From contig CANNDF010000001.1 of assembly GCA_947503305.1 (NCBI GenBank), positions 744,001 through 808,000 on the forward strand: DNA of 64,000 nt, read 5' to 3'. This DNA is from an uncultured Dokdonia sp. (GTDB lineage Bacteria > Bacteroidota > Bacteroidia > Flavobacteriales > Flavobacteriaceae). The notes beneath the pieces were generated by a model. It ran no database searches. It was not told the DNA's origin and worked only from the letters and a program-made list of their open reading frames with translations. Made by a program: the position numbers and the translations under genes. Shown here one piece after another: positions 43,858 through 52,190 of this stretch (its first letter is position 1; every line of letters begins with the position of its first letter).

Positions 43858-44022
43858 CTATGTATCTCCCGTTTCAATTTCTCCAAAAATAAAGGGACGT
43901 ACCTCTTCATCTTCATGAATAAAGAGGATTTCAATAGGGTCATCCATCATCGCTATTTTATCTAAAGCACGTTGTAATCTCGGAGACAGGTTTTCAAATC
44001 CTATGTTTGTGTTATTGGTCAT
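43858..44022 (-). CDS. Small acidic protein with strong RBS
   Basis: A 54-aa protein (start MTNNTNIGFENLSPRLQRAL). The start is supported by AAGGAG 6-7 nt upstream, a strong Shine-Dalgarno site, and by the structured leader just beyond it. The protein has one predicted helix (LSPRLQRALDKIAMMDDP) and a strand (EILFIHED). It may be a small regulator. Not recognised. Confidence 0.6.
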   Translation of the reverse strand: MTNNTNIGFENLSPRLQRALDKIAMMDDPIEILFIHEDEEVRPFIFGEIETGDT

Positions 44023-44039
44023 TGCAAACTCCTTAAGGT

Positions 44040-44140
44040 GGCTGGGCGTTTACAATGCCTCAACGGAAGCACATAACACTTTTAAGGATAAATCCTCTGG
44101 ACATAGTGCTATCACCCAGCCATAAGGCGGGTTCCGTTGA
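44040..44140 (-). promoter_or_regulatory. Pseudoknot-like leader RNA of the 54-aa gene
   Basis: GGCTGGG (44040-44046) pairs with CCCAGCC (44115-44121); TCAACGGAA (44060-44068) pairs with TTCCGTTGA (44132-44140). The order 1-2-1'-2' makes a pseudoknot. AGCAC/GTGCT (44068-44072, 44106-44110) and AGGA/TCCT are nested helices. On the minus strand it ends directly before the AAGGAG site, so it could control translation of the 54-aa protein; a riboswitch or plasmid-type leader is possible. Confidence 0.5.
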
Positions 44141-44160
44141 AAGGCTTGTAAAGGCCTATG

Positions 44161-44655
44161 AATAATTAAAATGTATAACACAGATTATAGGTAGATGTTC
44201 AATAAATAATTAAAGTTCTTAGAAATGAGATAAAAAAGTCCTTAGGCACTGTTAAGGGGAGATGTCTGATCCAAATATGCACTGCTTTAAGATGCTAGAT
44301 ATGCACTGTATAATTACATTTTTGAACCTTAATTTAAGCTTGCATAGATAGGCATAAGAGATAAAATAAATATCTATTAGTCATAATTTTCAAAAATAAA
44401 ACCTTAGCAGTGCTAGCACTTTAGTGTTAACCATTGTAGGCACTGAAAGATAAAATTGTATCTATCTAAATAAGTTGTTCTTTTTAAATGAAAATCTGCT
44501 AAGGTGTCTTTTTGATTTGATTAAGGGTAGGATTAAATTTTACAGTTTTTCATCCGACCCTTAGGTATTTTTTGTGAAAAAAGCGAGCGCAGCGCTGCAA
44601 GCCCCCAAATCTACCAAAACTAATACTATGCAGTGCGAGGAATAAGTTTCTTGAA
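44161..44655. other. Non-coding region with GCACTG repeats, candidate origin or control site
   Basis: No gene is seen in about 495 bp. The motif TAGGCACTG or ATATGCACTG occurs at 44243-44251, 44275-44284, 44299-44308 and 44437-44445, with a palindrome AGTGCTAGCACT at 44409-44420 and a related ATGCAGTGC near 44629. Repeats of this kind act as iterons or regulator sites in plasmid-like replicons. Confidence 0.45.
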
Positions 44656-45372
44656 TTAAAACAAGGTTAGTTGCTCTAGTTTATTATCGGGTTTGGTTTC
44701 TTTTTCCTGAATAGGTGGAGCTGTCCAAATAGTTGATTGTTCTTTTTCAATTGGCACAATCCCTAAATCTTGTGCATTGATTTGCCATCCCCCATACCAA
44801 TCCATAGAGAGTGTATTCATCCAAGCGACCTCTCCACGTAGACCATTTAAAAAGAAATTTAATGTGGTCATTTTTGCACAGGTTACACTTATATCTGCGC
44901 CATAAAATGTATTGTTGGGATTAGATTGTGCGAATTTTAATAAGAAACGACCAGACCCACAAGTAGTATCAAGAACACGTTGATTGTGTTGTTCTTTAGC
45001 TCCATTTAGCTTTGTCATTAACTCGCAAATAGGTTCAGGGGTAAAATACTGCCCGTTTTCTCCTTGCGTTATGTATAATGTAAAATATTCGCCTAGAAGA
45101 TCACTATATGGCTCATCATAGATTTTTGTTTGAAGAATACCCAGCAACTTAGGAAATGAATTGATGGTTTCTTTATCATATCTATTGACAGTCTTTAGAT
45201 ATAATTCTTCATTAGCTTGATCTTTTTCGCTTAATCGGGATTGAATATTAGTGCGGTGATAGGCACAAATAGCAAGGGTTAAAAAATCATCAAAGAGTTG
45301 ATGACGATCATAACGCCGGGCTATAATATCAAGAGTTTGTGTAAAATCTTTAAGGTGATTTTTTTGAGGCAT
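44656..45372 (-). CDS. DNA N6-methylase-like protein without catalytic NPPY motif
   Basis: A 238-aa protein of the HsdM/N6-methylase fold: GQYFTPEPICELM is the typical Tyr-Phe-Thr-Pro start, DTTCGSGRFLLKFA the SAM-binding motif I, and TFYGADISVTCAKM motif II. The catalytic [DN]PP[FYW] motif IV that should follow is missing; the chain goes to WYGGWQINA instead. It may be an inactive or divergent SAM-binding protein. The start ATG overlaps the upstream stop by 1 bp and has AGGAGG 6 nt before it. It is the third gene of a minus-strand cluster. Confidence 0.65.
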   Translation of the reverse strand: MPQKNHLKDFTQTLDIIARRYDRHQLFDDFLTLAICAYHRTNIQSRLSEKDQANEELYLKTVNRYDKETINSFPKLLGILQTKIYDEPYSDLLGEYFTLYITQGENGQYFTPEPICELMTKLNGAKEQHNQRVLDTTCGSGRFLLKFAQSNPNNTFYGADISVTCAKMTTLNFFLNGLRGEVAWMNTLSMDWYGGWQINAQDLGIVPIEKEQSTIWTAPPIQEKETKPDNKLEQLTLF

Positions 45373-45737
45373 CACTCACCTCCTTTGAAGCTTTGGTTAT
45401 AGGAAGTATTGAGTTCGTAAATTTCTGCTTCTTCTTTTATATCCATAGCAACAACGGAAACACCTTGTTTATGGGCTTGCATAGACTTTTTTATAAATGC
45501 TTTTAAAGCGTCTTTGTTTATGGTTGTTGGAGCCTCAAGGATTAAACCTATATTGACCTGTTGCGTTTGTGGATTTTCGCACGCTGCAAATACAACAATT
45601 TCGTCTTTCTGTATATAATTTATAAGTTCCTGACTTTTATCAAATAATTGATTAACAACGTCATCTTCTGAATATCCTTTATCAATAGCCCCATCACCGA
45701 ATGCTATTTCATACACTCTTTCTTTAAATTCATTCAT
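45372..45737 (-). CDS. Hypothetical 121-aa protein
   Basis: An acidic protein with a helical N-terminus (EFKERVYEIAFGDGAIDKGY) and a beta part (EIVVFAACENPQTQQVNIGLIL). No family recognised. It has an AGGAG site 7 nt before the ATG, again a strong Shine-Dalgarno site. It is translationally coupled to the methylase-like gene. Confidence 0.6.
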   Translation of the reverse strand: MNEFKERVYEIAFGDGAIDKGYSEDDVVNQLFDKSQELINYIQKDEIVVFAACENPQTQQVNIGLILEAPTTINKDALKAFIKKSMQAHKQGVSVVAMDIKEEAEIYELNTSYNQSFKGGE

Positions 45738-45794
45738 TTCAAATCTCCTGTTTTGATTAAAAGAAATAGGAAGCCCGGAGGCTTCCTGAAGGGA

Positions 45795-46004
45795 TTACAC
45801 AACATTTTCGGGTTCTTTTACTTTGTTTTCAAAGGCCACAAGATTGTCCAAGGCAATATTAAAGCCATTGCCTTTTTTGTGCTTCCAAGCGACACCAACA
45901 CGTAATCGCACCATATTGCCATTAACAGAGTTGGTAGCAAAAAGGGTATGTGTTGGTTTCTTATTGACACTTTGCTGTTCTTCATTTGTGCTTAGGTCTG
46001 TCAT
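45795..46004 (-). CDS. Small DUF736-like protein
   Basis: A 69-aa protein starting at 46004 with AAGGAG 6-7 nt upstream. The conserved core is LRVGVAWKHKKGNGFNIAL with the pattern AWKHKxGxGFxI that I associate with DUF736-type proteins of proteobacterial mobile elements. It is divergent from the relaxase and separated from it by the oriT-like hairpin, so it may act in the relaxosome. The function is not known. Confidence 0.6.
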   Translation of the reverse strand: MTDLSTNEEQQSVNKKPTHTLFATNSVNGNMVRLRVGVAWKHKKGNGFNIALDNLVAFENKVKEPENVV

Positions 46005-46044
46005 ATAAAATCTCCTTATTGATAATTGTTTTAAGTGAATGGCT

Positions 46045-46140
46045 GACTCGGCTACCAATAAGCAAAGTCTCTGTGTCTATCCATTAACACGGTTACTGGT
46101 GCGGGCCGTGGATAGACACAGAACTGTTTTGGTAAGAGTC
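46045..46140. other. oriT-like nested hairpin of the MobF element
   Basis: GACTC...ACCAA (46045-46058) pairs with TTGGT..GAGTC (46129-46140), and CTGTGTCTATC (46071-46081) pairs exactly with GATAGACACAG (46111-46121); CACGG/CCGTG closes the apex. It lies between the DUF736-like gene and the divergent MobF relaxase, the usual place of an origin of transfer. A direct nic-site assignment is not possible by eye. Confidence 0.5.
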
Positions 46141-46246
46141 AAAAAGCCTGAATGAAACTATTTATCAATTTATACAGGAGATTTATATGCACAAGCATCA
46201 TGTCGCAGAATGTAGGTGCATTGAAATAATTCTTAACTTTATAGTC

Positions 46247-46314
46247 CATCCCGCAACATCATCCCGCAATGTTTTATGTGCATTTTTTATGCGCCAAATC
46301 TGTCGTATACGACA
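46247..46314 (+). promoter_or_regulatory. Operator and repeats upstream of the relaxase
   Basis: A perfect 14-bp palindrome TGTCGTATACGACA at 46301-46314, 21 nt before the relaxase ATG, and two direct ATCCCGCAA repeats at about 46247 and 46261. They probably bind an autoregulator, possibly the DUF736-like or a ribbon-helix-helix protein. Confidence 0.5.
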
Positions 46315-46334
46315 TTTAAAATTGTGGGAACCTT

Positions 46335-49049
46335 ATGTTACGAATGTTTCAAAGCCAGACCTCTGCTCAGGCAAAAGACTATTTTCGAGATGCGTTATCA
46401 AAAGCTGATTACTATCTCGAAGACCAGGAACTCAATGGTACTTTCAATGGAAAGATTGCCAAGAGATTGGGTTTAGAAAATCAGTTTATAGACAAGGTAA
46501 ACTTTGAAAAACTCTGTGATAATATTAATCCTAGTGAGGGCGGATCATTAACACCACGAACTGATATTAATCGAAGAGTAGGTTATGATATTAGTTTTCA
46601 TTGTCCAAAATCTGTCTCAATTTTGCATGCTTTAAGTCAAGACAAACGTGTTTTAAAAGTGTTTGAAGAAAGCGTGTCTGAGACAATGCTTGATATCGAA
46701 AAAGATGTGCAAACCCGCATACGTGTTCAAGGTCAATATAATGATCGAGATACAGGCGAATTGCTTTGGACAAATTTTGTGCATCAGACAGCTCGCCCAG
46801 TAGACGGAAATCCGCCCGACCCGCATTTACACAGTCATTGCTTTACGTTTAATGTCACTTATGACGAAGTTGAAAATAGATATAAGGCAGGACAATTTCA
46901 TAATATCAAACAAGATATGCCCTATCATCAAGCACGTTTTCACAAGCGTTTAGCCGATAAACTCTCTGGTTTAGGGTATGGTATTCGTAAAACAAGTAAT
47001 GGATTTGAATTAGCGGTTATTCCGCAAAAAGCAATCGATTTTTTCTCAAAACGAACTAACTTGATTGGTCAGGTTGCAAAAGAAAAAGGCATTACAAATC
47101 CTAAACTCCTTGACCAACTGGGGGCTAAAACACGTGCTAAAAAGCAGAAAAACCTAACCATGCCCGAATTAAGAGAGAAGTGGTTTGCTCAACTGGATAA
47201 GGCAGGCATTAATGGCAAGACAAAAGAAGAAATCAAAACCACAGATAAGTCACAATCGCCAGATAAAGCTATAGAACATACTATAGATCATGTTTTTACA
47301 CGTAGTTCTGTTAAGCGAGATCGTCAGATATTAGCAGAAGGATATAAGCATATTGTCGATAATCATTACGTTACCTTAGATCAGATTGATCGATCATTAG
47401 AGCAAAACGATAACATCTTTAAAATACAAGTTGGCAATCAACGATTATGTACGACAGAACTTGTCCATAAGGAAGAGCGCAAGATGATAAATCTAGCACG
47501 TGAGGGTGTTGGTAAACATCGCCCCTTTAAACCTGATTTTGATGCAACCAAGTTTAATAAATTAGGAGAACAGCAAAAGGTTGTTATGACCCATGTGATG
47601 ACTTCCCAAGATCGTTTAATGATGTTTCGAGGGGTGGCGGGAGCAGGGAAAACAACATTGTTAAAAGAACTCGTTCCTGAAATAGAAAAGACAGGTAAGG
47701 AGGTTTTCTTATTTGCGCCCACAGCGGAAGCTTCAAGAGATGTTTTAAGACAAGAAGGATTTGAAAATGCTAATACGGTTACAACGCTTTTGATGGATGA
47801 AAAGATGCAAGAAATGTTGAAGGGTCAAGTGATCTTGATTGATGAGGCAGGTATGTTAGGCGTTCAAGATATGAGCGCTATTTTAGAACTTACACAAGAA
47901 AAGCAGGCAAGAGTTATTCTCTCTGGCGACCCTAGGCAACATACAGCCGTTCTAAGGGGCGATGCAATGCGTTTACTACAAACGATTGGTAAAGTTCCAA
48001 TTGCCTCTATGGAGACGATCTATAGACAAAAAAGTGCTAGCTATAAGGAAGCCGTAAAAGAAATCAGTCAAGGCAATATTAAAACAGGTTTTACTATTCT
48101 TAAAAACCAAGGAAGCATTAAGGAGCTTAATTCGAAAGATATATCCAAACAACTTGTTGATGATTACTTAGACGCACGGAAAAATAAAAAATCGGCAATA
48201 GTAGTGACACCTACAAGGGCGAATGTTGATCAAATAAACTATGATGTGCGTGAGGGTTTACGAAAAGCAAAGCTTATCGGTAAACGAGAAAAGAATTTTA
48301 CTACGTATAAGAATCATTATCTCACGCAGGCTCAAAAACAAGATACGCGCTCTTATCGAAAGGGCATGATTATTCAAGCCCATCAAAATCTACCATCAAA
48401 GAATGGTGGGATAAAAAAAAGCTCTGTAAATACTGTTATTAGCGTTAAGGATAAGAAGGTTCTTGTGCGCGATGTCAAGGGAACAGATCATATCCTGCCC
48501 ACACATAAGGCAAAGGATTATGATCTGTATTCACAAAAGGAAATTAAATTAAGTAAAGGCGATGAAATACGCATCGTTAATAAAAATGGTTTTGATAAAC
48601 ACAAGAAACGATTGGATAGTCGCACAGTTTTAACTATTCAAGGGTTTACCAAAGAAGGAGATATAAAAGCCGTTAGGAAATCGTCTCATAGAAATTCAGA
48701 ATTTATCTTACCAAAAGAACACGGCAATTTTGAGCATGCCTATGCTATTACCTCTTATAGTTCACAGGCAAAGACAGTTGATCAAGTTATCATCTCTCAA
48801 TCCGCAACGACTTTTCCCGCTTCCAATCAAAAACAGTTTTACGTTTCGGTTTCAAGGGGGCGTGAGAATGTTACGATTTATACAGATGATGCAGAAGACC
48901 TCTTAAAGCAAATTGAAAAAAGCGGTGACCGGCAAGGGGCAACGGAACTCAAAGACACAGATTTTATTTCTGTAAAAATGATTGACCCAAGTAAGGAGAT
49001 CGCAAAACCAATGAAACAAATTGAAATTGATTATGAGCCAGAACTATAA
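46335..49049 (+). CDS. MobF-type relaxase-helicase (TrwC/TraI-like)
   Basis: A 904-aa bifunctional enzyme. The N-terminal TrwC relaxase domain (about 1-300) has QTSAQAKDYF near the catalytic Tyr positions and the metal-binding histidine segment PHLHSHCFTF near residues 164-173. The C-terminal helicase (about 390-870) has Walker A GVAGAGKTTL (about 433), Walker B ILIDEAGML (about 499), motif III ILSGDPRQH and motif VI YVSVSRGREN (near 835). MobF relaxases are mainly known from Proteobacteria and Actinobacteria; in Bacteroidota they are uncommon. It would nick and unwind the element at the upstream hairpin. Three tyrosines in the first 35 residues are candidate nucleophiles. Confidence 0.85.
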   Translation: MLRMFQSQTSAQAKDYFRDALSKADYYLEDQELNGTFNGKIAKRLGLENQFIDKVNFEKLCDNINPSEGGSLTPRTDINRRVGYDISFHCPKSVSILHALSQDKRVLKVFEESVSETMLDIEKDVQTRIRVQGQYNDRDTGELLWTNFVHQTARPVDGNPPDPHLHSHCFTFNVTYDEVENRYKAGQFHNIKQDMPYHQARFHKRLADKLSGLGYGIRKTSNGFELAVIPQKAIDFFSKRTNLIGQVAKEKGITNPKLLDQLGAKTRAKKQKNLTMPELREKWFAQLDKAGINGKTKEEIKTTDKSQSPDKAIEHTIDHVFTRSSVKRDRQILAEGYKHIVDNHYVTLDQIDRSLEQNDNIFKIQVGNQRLCTTELVHKEERKMINLAREGVGKHRPFKPDFDATKFNKLGEQQKVVMTHVMTSQDRLMMFRGVAGAGKTTLLKELVPEIEKTGKEVFLFAPTAEASRDVLRQEGFENANTVTTLLMDEKMQEMLKGQVILIDEAGMLGVQDMSAILELTQEKQARVILSGDPRQHTAVLRGDAMRLLQTIGKVPIASMETIYRQKSASYKEAVKEISQGNIKTGFTILKNQGSIKELNSKDISKQLVDDYLDARKNKKSAIVVTPTRANVDQINYDVREGLRKAKLIGKREKNFTTYKNHYLTQAQKQDTRSYRKGMIIQAHQNLPSKNGGIKKSSVNTVISVKDKKVLVRDVKGTDHILPTHKAKDYDLYSQKEIKLSKGDEIRIVNKNGFDKHKKRLDSRTVLTIQGFTKEGDIKAVRKSSHRNSEFILPKEHGNFEHAYAITSYSSQAKTVDQVIISQSATTFPASNQKQFYVSVSRGRENVTIYTDDAEDLLKQIEKSGDRQGATELKDTDFISVKMIDPSKEIAKPMKQIEIDYEPEL

Positions 49050-49434
49050 ATTTTTAAGTGATCAGTTTATAGTAAGTGATACCAATAAAGAGGGTGATCT
49101 AACGAATTCTAATGAGATTGTCGTTTTTAAAACAGGCGATACAAAAACAATTGATTTTATCTTGAAGGATGGAACACGTCAAAACTTCCCCTATTCTCAT
49201 TATCTAACGGCTTGGCTCACAAAAGAAGGTAAAGATCGTGTGATTAAAATCTTCTTTGCAACTCATCTAGTTACTATTTATGGTTATTGCCTTGACGAAC
49301 TCTATAGCCAACTCATTCAATTCAAAATAGTTTCTATTAAAGCTAATGACCTTCGTTATCTCTATGATGTAGACGAAGGAAAGGCGTTTGTTTCTAATGT
49401 TATGCTTGAATGGAAGGGAGAGGAGAAAAGGTAA
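49033..49434 (+). CDS. Hypothetical protein downstream of relaxase
   Basis: A 133-aa protein that starts inside the end of the relaxase gene (17-bp overlap; another Met lies at 49021). It is predicted alpha/beta (FILKDGTRQNFPYSHYLTAWL, VIKIFFATHLVTIYGYCLDE) and not recognised. Coupled translation suggests a role in transfer, for example regulation or stability. Confidence 0.6.
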   Translation: MSQNYKFLSDQFIVSDTNKEGDLTNSNEIVVFKTGDTKTIDFILKDGTRQNFPYSHYLTAWLTKEGKDRVIKIFFATHLVTIYGYCLDELYSQLIQFKIVSIKANDLRYLYDVDEGKAFVSNVMLEWKGEEKR

Positions 49435-49476
49435 AACAAACCTAAAATTAGTTTATCAGTTTTAATCTAAAGCATT

Positions 49477-50001
49477 CTATTCAACATCAATTATTTTTTT
49501 AAATAAATTTATATTCCATTTATTACCTCTTTTTGAAACAATGTCTTTATTCCCTACTAAACAAAATCCTTCTTCTACATAGAAATTGGTTAATTTTTTA
49601 TTTGTGGCTAGAGTATCTAAAAGGATACTCTTAATATTAATTTTTCTACAGTATAATTCTATAAAATCGAGACAAATTTTGCCGAATCCTTTGGATTGAT
49701 ACTTTGGATGGATGGCTAATTTTGATAAAATTACTGAGTCCTCAACATCTTCCCATATTTTATTAGTATAACCTTCATCACTTTGCGCTAGATTAAAAGT
49801 AGCAATAGGAATATCATTAAAGTAGCCAATGAATAGTTCCTTATCAATTAAGCTATTTTTGAAATATTCTAAACTAATTGGAGGACTCCAATTGAATTGT
49901 TTCAATTCATTTTCCATATAAATACTAACATCATAAATTAATTCCCAACATTTAATTATATCAGAATCCTTTTCTACTTTTTTTATTTTTAATTTTTTCA
50001 T
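49477..50001 (-). CDS. GNAT acetyltransferase
   Basis: A 174-aa GCN5-type N-acetyltransferase. The acetyl-CoA binding block is LSKLAIHPKYQSKGFGKICLDF in parts (LAIHPKYQSKGFGK is the Q/RxxGxG motif), followed by INIKSILLDTLATN and FYVEEGFCLVG as in small-molecule acetyltransferases. It is convergent with the relaxase-linked gene and overlaps the next minus-strand gene by 4 bp. Possible antibiotic or amine substrate, not identifiable. Confidence 0.75.
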   Translation of the reverse strand: MKKLKIKKVEKDSDIIKCWELIYDVSIYMENELKQFNWSPPISLEYFKNSLIDKELFIGYFNDIPIATFNLAQSDEGYTNKIWEDVEDSVILSKLAIHPKYQSKGFGKICLDFIELYCRKINIKSILLDTLATNKKLTNFYVEEGFCLVGNKDIVSKRGNKWNINLFKKIIDVE

Positions 50002-50486
50002 ATTCCAAGTCTAAGCCAGTACATAATTCTTAAAAGTTTAGATTTTTTATATTTTCTATGAAGTTCAACCAAGCCTTCAAAATTATTACCAATATTATTT
50101 TTTTTATTTTCCCTTTGATCTATTATATAAAATTCTAATTTCCTCCAGTAATTAGTTAAAGCTGGATTCCATAGGTCTAAGGTAATAGGAATATTCACAA
50201 TTTTCTTATTAACAGCCACTCCTAATTCTGTGAATAGATTAATAAATATTGTAATCTTTGCTGCCAAACGTTTATCTATTTCTAGTTCATTTAATTTTTC
50301 AATTTCATCTTTATCAGAATCAAGCCATTCGTCTACAGAAGCTCTGATATCAACAAAATTAGGATCATTATATCTATTAATAAAACCCAAAGTTTTTGAG
50401 AGCTTAAATTGCCTTAATGTTATAAATAATCCAATTATAATTAAACTAAAAGTTATAATATCCTTTAAAGTTATTTCTGGGTTCAT
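49998..50486 (-). CDS. DUF4760-like membrane protein
   Basis: About 162 aa from the start at 50486 (a longer start at 50555 would add 23 residues of unlikely sequence). One N-terminal membrane helix (ITFSLIIIGLFITLRQFKL) is followed by a helical cytoplasmic domain with NRYNDPNFVDIRASVDEW and FTELGVAVNKKIVNI. The pattern fits DUF4760-type proteins, one membrane helix with a helical domain, often found near defence genes. It shares an operon with the acetyltransferase. Confidence 0.5.
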   Translation of the reverse strand: MNPEITLKDIITFSLIIIGLFITLRQFKLSKTLGFINRYNDPNFVDIRASVDEWLDSDKDEIEKLNELEIDKRLAAKITIFINLFTELGVAVNKKIVNIPITLDLWNPALTNYWRKLEFYIIDQRENKKNNIGNNFEGLVELHRKYKKSKLLRIMYWLRLGI

Positions 50487-50633
50487 AAGATTTTTTTGAG
50501 TATAGTTTATTTTAAATGGTTGTCTAAAAATATGCCAAAAACTTATATGTGTCACATTGTCAGATAGTTACAATAAATTGTAATTAACACTTAGCAGAAT
50601 TTGATTCTCAAAAGCTATTATTTGTGATAATCT

Positions 50634-50655
50634 GTTACCCAGAATGTTACCCAGA
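50634..50655. promoter_or_regulatory. Arm-type integrase repeat GTTACCCAGA, 12-bp period
   Basis: GTTACCCAGA at 50634-50643 and again at 50646-50655. Tandem short repeats of this period near a tRNA-half junction are what tyrosine integrase arm sites look like. It lies 56 bp left of the tRNA-Leu half. Confidence 0.45.
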
Positions 50656-50710
50656 TTTTTTTGGGAAATAGTTGGTTAATGGCAAAAGGTTGTAAGTCTT
50701 TAGTATAAAA

Positions 50711-50763
50711 TGGTAGCCCTGGCCGGACTCGAACCGGTACGTCCAAGGACACACGATTTTAAG
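50711..50763 (-). other. tRNA-Leu (UAA) 3' half, cut at anticodon loop
   Basis: Read on the minus strand it ends AGGGCTACCA with encoded CCA, contains T-loop TTCGAGT, a long class-II variable arm with TGTCCTTGGAC and the anticodon loop CTTAAAA (anticodon TAA). The 5' anticodon stem, D arm and 5' acceptor are absent; beyond 50763 the sequence is unrelated. First of four such halves. Confidence 0.8.
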
Positions 50764-50859
50764 AAGGATTAAGATTGGTTGATCAAATTTGCTAATCGGA
50801 CGTATTTTTTAATTACGTATATTTCTATATATTAATGTTTTACAATGCTTGACTGACTT

Positions 50860-51942
50860 ATGGCAAATCAAAAACATATTAAAATATTAAATTCAGGGAT
50901 TTTCGCGCTAGAAGAGTTTCGAAAAGAAAATCCCTTTATTCAACTAGATTTATCAAATTCTGACCTCCGTTATATTCAGCTTAAAGGAATTAACCTTTGT
51001 AATGCGAATTTAAATGGAGCGAATTTGGCAGGTGCAAATCTAGAAAATTCTAAATTAACTAATATAGGATTTATTGATAGCAAATTACACGGCACTAGTT
51101 TCAAAGGATCTATTATAAATAATTGTGATTTTAGAGTTACTAACTTTACGAATACTGACCTTTCAGGTTGCAGACTAGAAAACTCTAATTTTGGAGGTAG
51201 TATTTTTAAGAGAACCTTATTAAATAACACTCAATTTAAGAGGGCTATTTTTGGAGAAACAAAGTTTTATGACCTTAATCTTAGCGATACTTTGGGGTTA
51301 GATATGTCAACTCATTTTGCGCCTAGTGATATTAATGTTAATACATTGACAAATTCTTTTGGGCGAATTTCTAAATATTTTTTACAAGGATGTGGTTTTT
51401 CTGAATGGTCAGCTATGGAAGTAAGGCTGTATGACCATCGACTAAGTGCTTCTGAAATTGTAGACCTACAGTATTCTATATTTGATAAAAGGAGTAAAGG
51501 TTTTTTTATTGGAGGGGTCTTTATTTCATATTCCCAAAGAGACGAAATTTTTGCAGATAAGCTTTATTATCAATTAAAAAATGATGGTGTAGCTGTGTGG
51601 ATGGATCGTCAAGATATGGTTTCAGGTCCTATCGAATTTCAAGTTCAATCTGCAATAAGAGCAAATGATATTATTCTTCCTATACTATCAGAAAATTCTA
51701 TTAAAAGCGATTGGGTTGAGGCAGAATTAGATTGGGCAAGAGAAAGAGAGAAAGAAGAAAATAGGTCAGTTTTATGTCCTATTGCAATTGATGATTCTTG
51801 GAAAACAATAGTAAATAAAAGTGTTTTATGGAGGCAAGTCAAAAAATATAACATACTTTCTTTTTCAAGTTGGAAAGACGACCAGTTATTTGATCTTAAC
51901 TATGGTAAATTAGTGAAAGGGATGAAATTATTTTACTCATAA
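50860..51942 (+). CDS. Pentapeptide-repeat protein with C-terminal TIR domain
   Basis: A 360-aa two-domain protein. Residues about 28-145 are pentapeptide repeats (for example ANLNGANLAGANLENS, TDLSGCRLENSNFGGS), a right-handed beta-helix. A linker (150-215) leads to a TIR domain (about 218-345) that begins GGVFISYSQRDEIFADKL and has SDWVEAELDWAREREK, whose Glu is at the usual catalytic position of NAD-cleaving TIR domains. Bacterial TIR proteins are common defence effectors that deplete NAD+. It is flanked by tRNA-Leu and tRNA-Thr halves, so it forms a single-gene segment of 1.4 kb. Confidence 0.75.
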   Translation: MANQKHIKILNSGIFALEEFRKENPFIQLDLSNSDLRYIQLKGINLCNANLNGANLAGANLENSKLTNIGFIDSKLHGTSFKGSIINNCDFRVTNFTNTDLSGCRLENSNFGGSIFKRTLLNNTQFKRAIFGETKFYDLNLSDTLGLDMSTHFAPSDINVNTLTNSFGRISKYFLQGCGFSEWSAMEVRLYDHRLSASEIVDLQYSIFDKRSKGFFIGGVFISYSQRDEIFADKLYYQLKNDGVAVWMDRQDMVSGPIEFQVQSAIRANDIILPILSENSIKSDWVEAELDWAREREKEENRSVLCPIAIDDSWKTIVNKSVLWRQVKKYNILSFSSWKDDQLFDLNYGKLVKGMKLFYS

Positions 51943-52190
51943 CGTATGCTTTGTACGAAAATCCATATTGTTAAATTTTGGCAAAGCTGAGAAGCTTTGT
52001 ATTTAATCCATAGAACGAAGAATTAAAACATCAGTTAGATATACATATAACGTAGCTATACTAGAAATTTAATAGCCCCTATGACGATTTTTATTTCTTA
52101 ATAGTCACTTCTGATATACCATATTTATGCTATAATACAGAGTAAACGTTTTTCAAAGTTTAAGGAATTTGCTATAACACTTTAGTTAAG
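51943..52190. other. Non-coding stretch, repeated TGCTATAA
   Basis: About 250 bp downstream of the TIR gene without a gene. TGCTATAA occurs near 52128 and TGCTATAA again near 52170; the second is 20 nt from the tRNA-Thr half. Confidence 0.4.

Noticed and set aside
46187-46408. 73-codon frame with GGAG before its ATG, overlapping the relaxase start
   Set aside because: The translation is Cys/His-rich and unnatural and overlaps the relaxase out of frame. A short leader peptide cannot be excluded, but nothing supports it.
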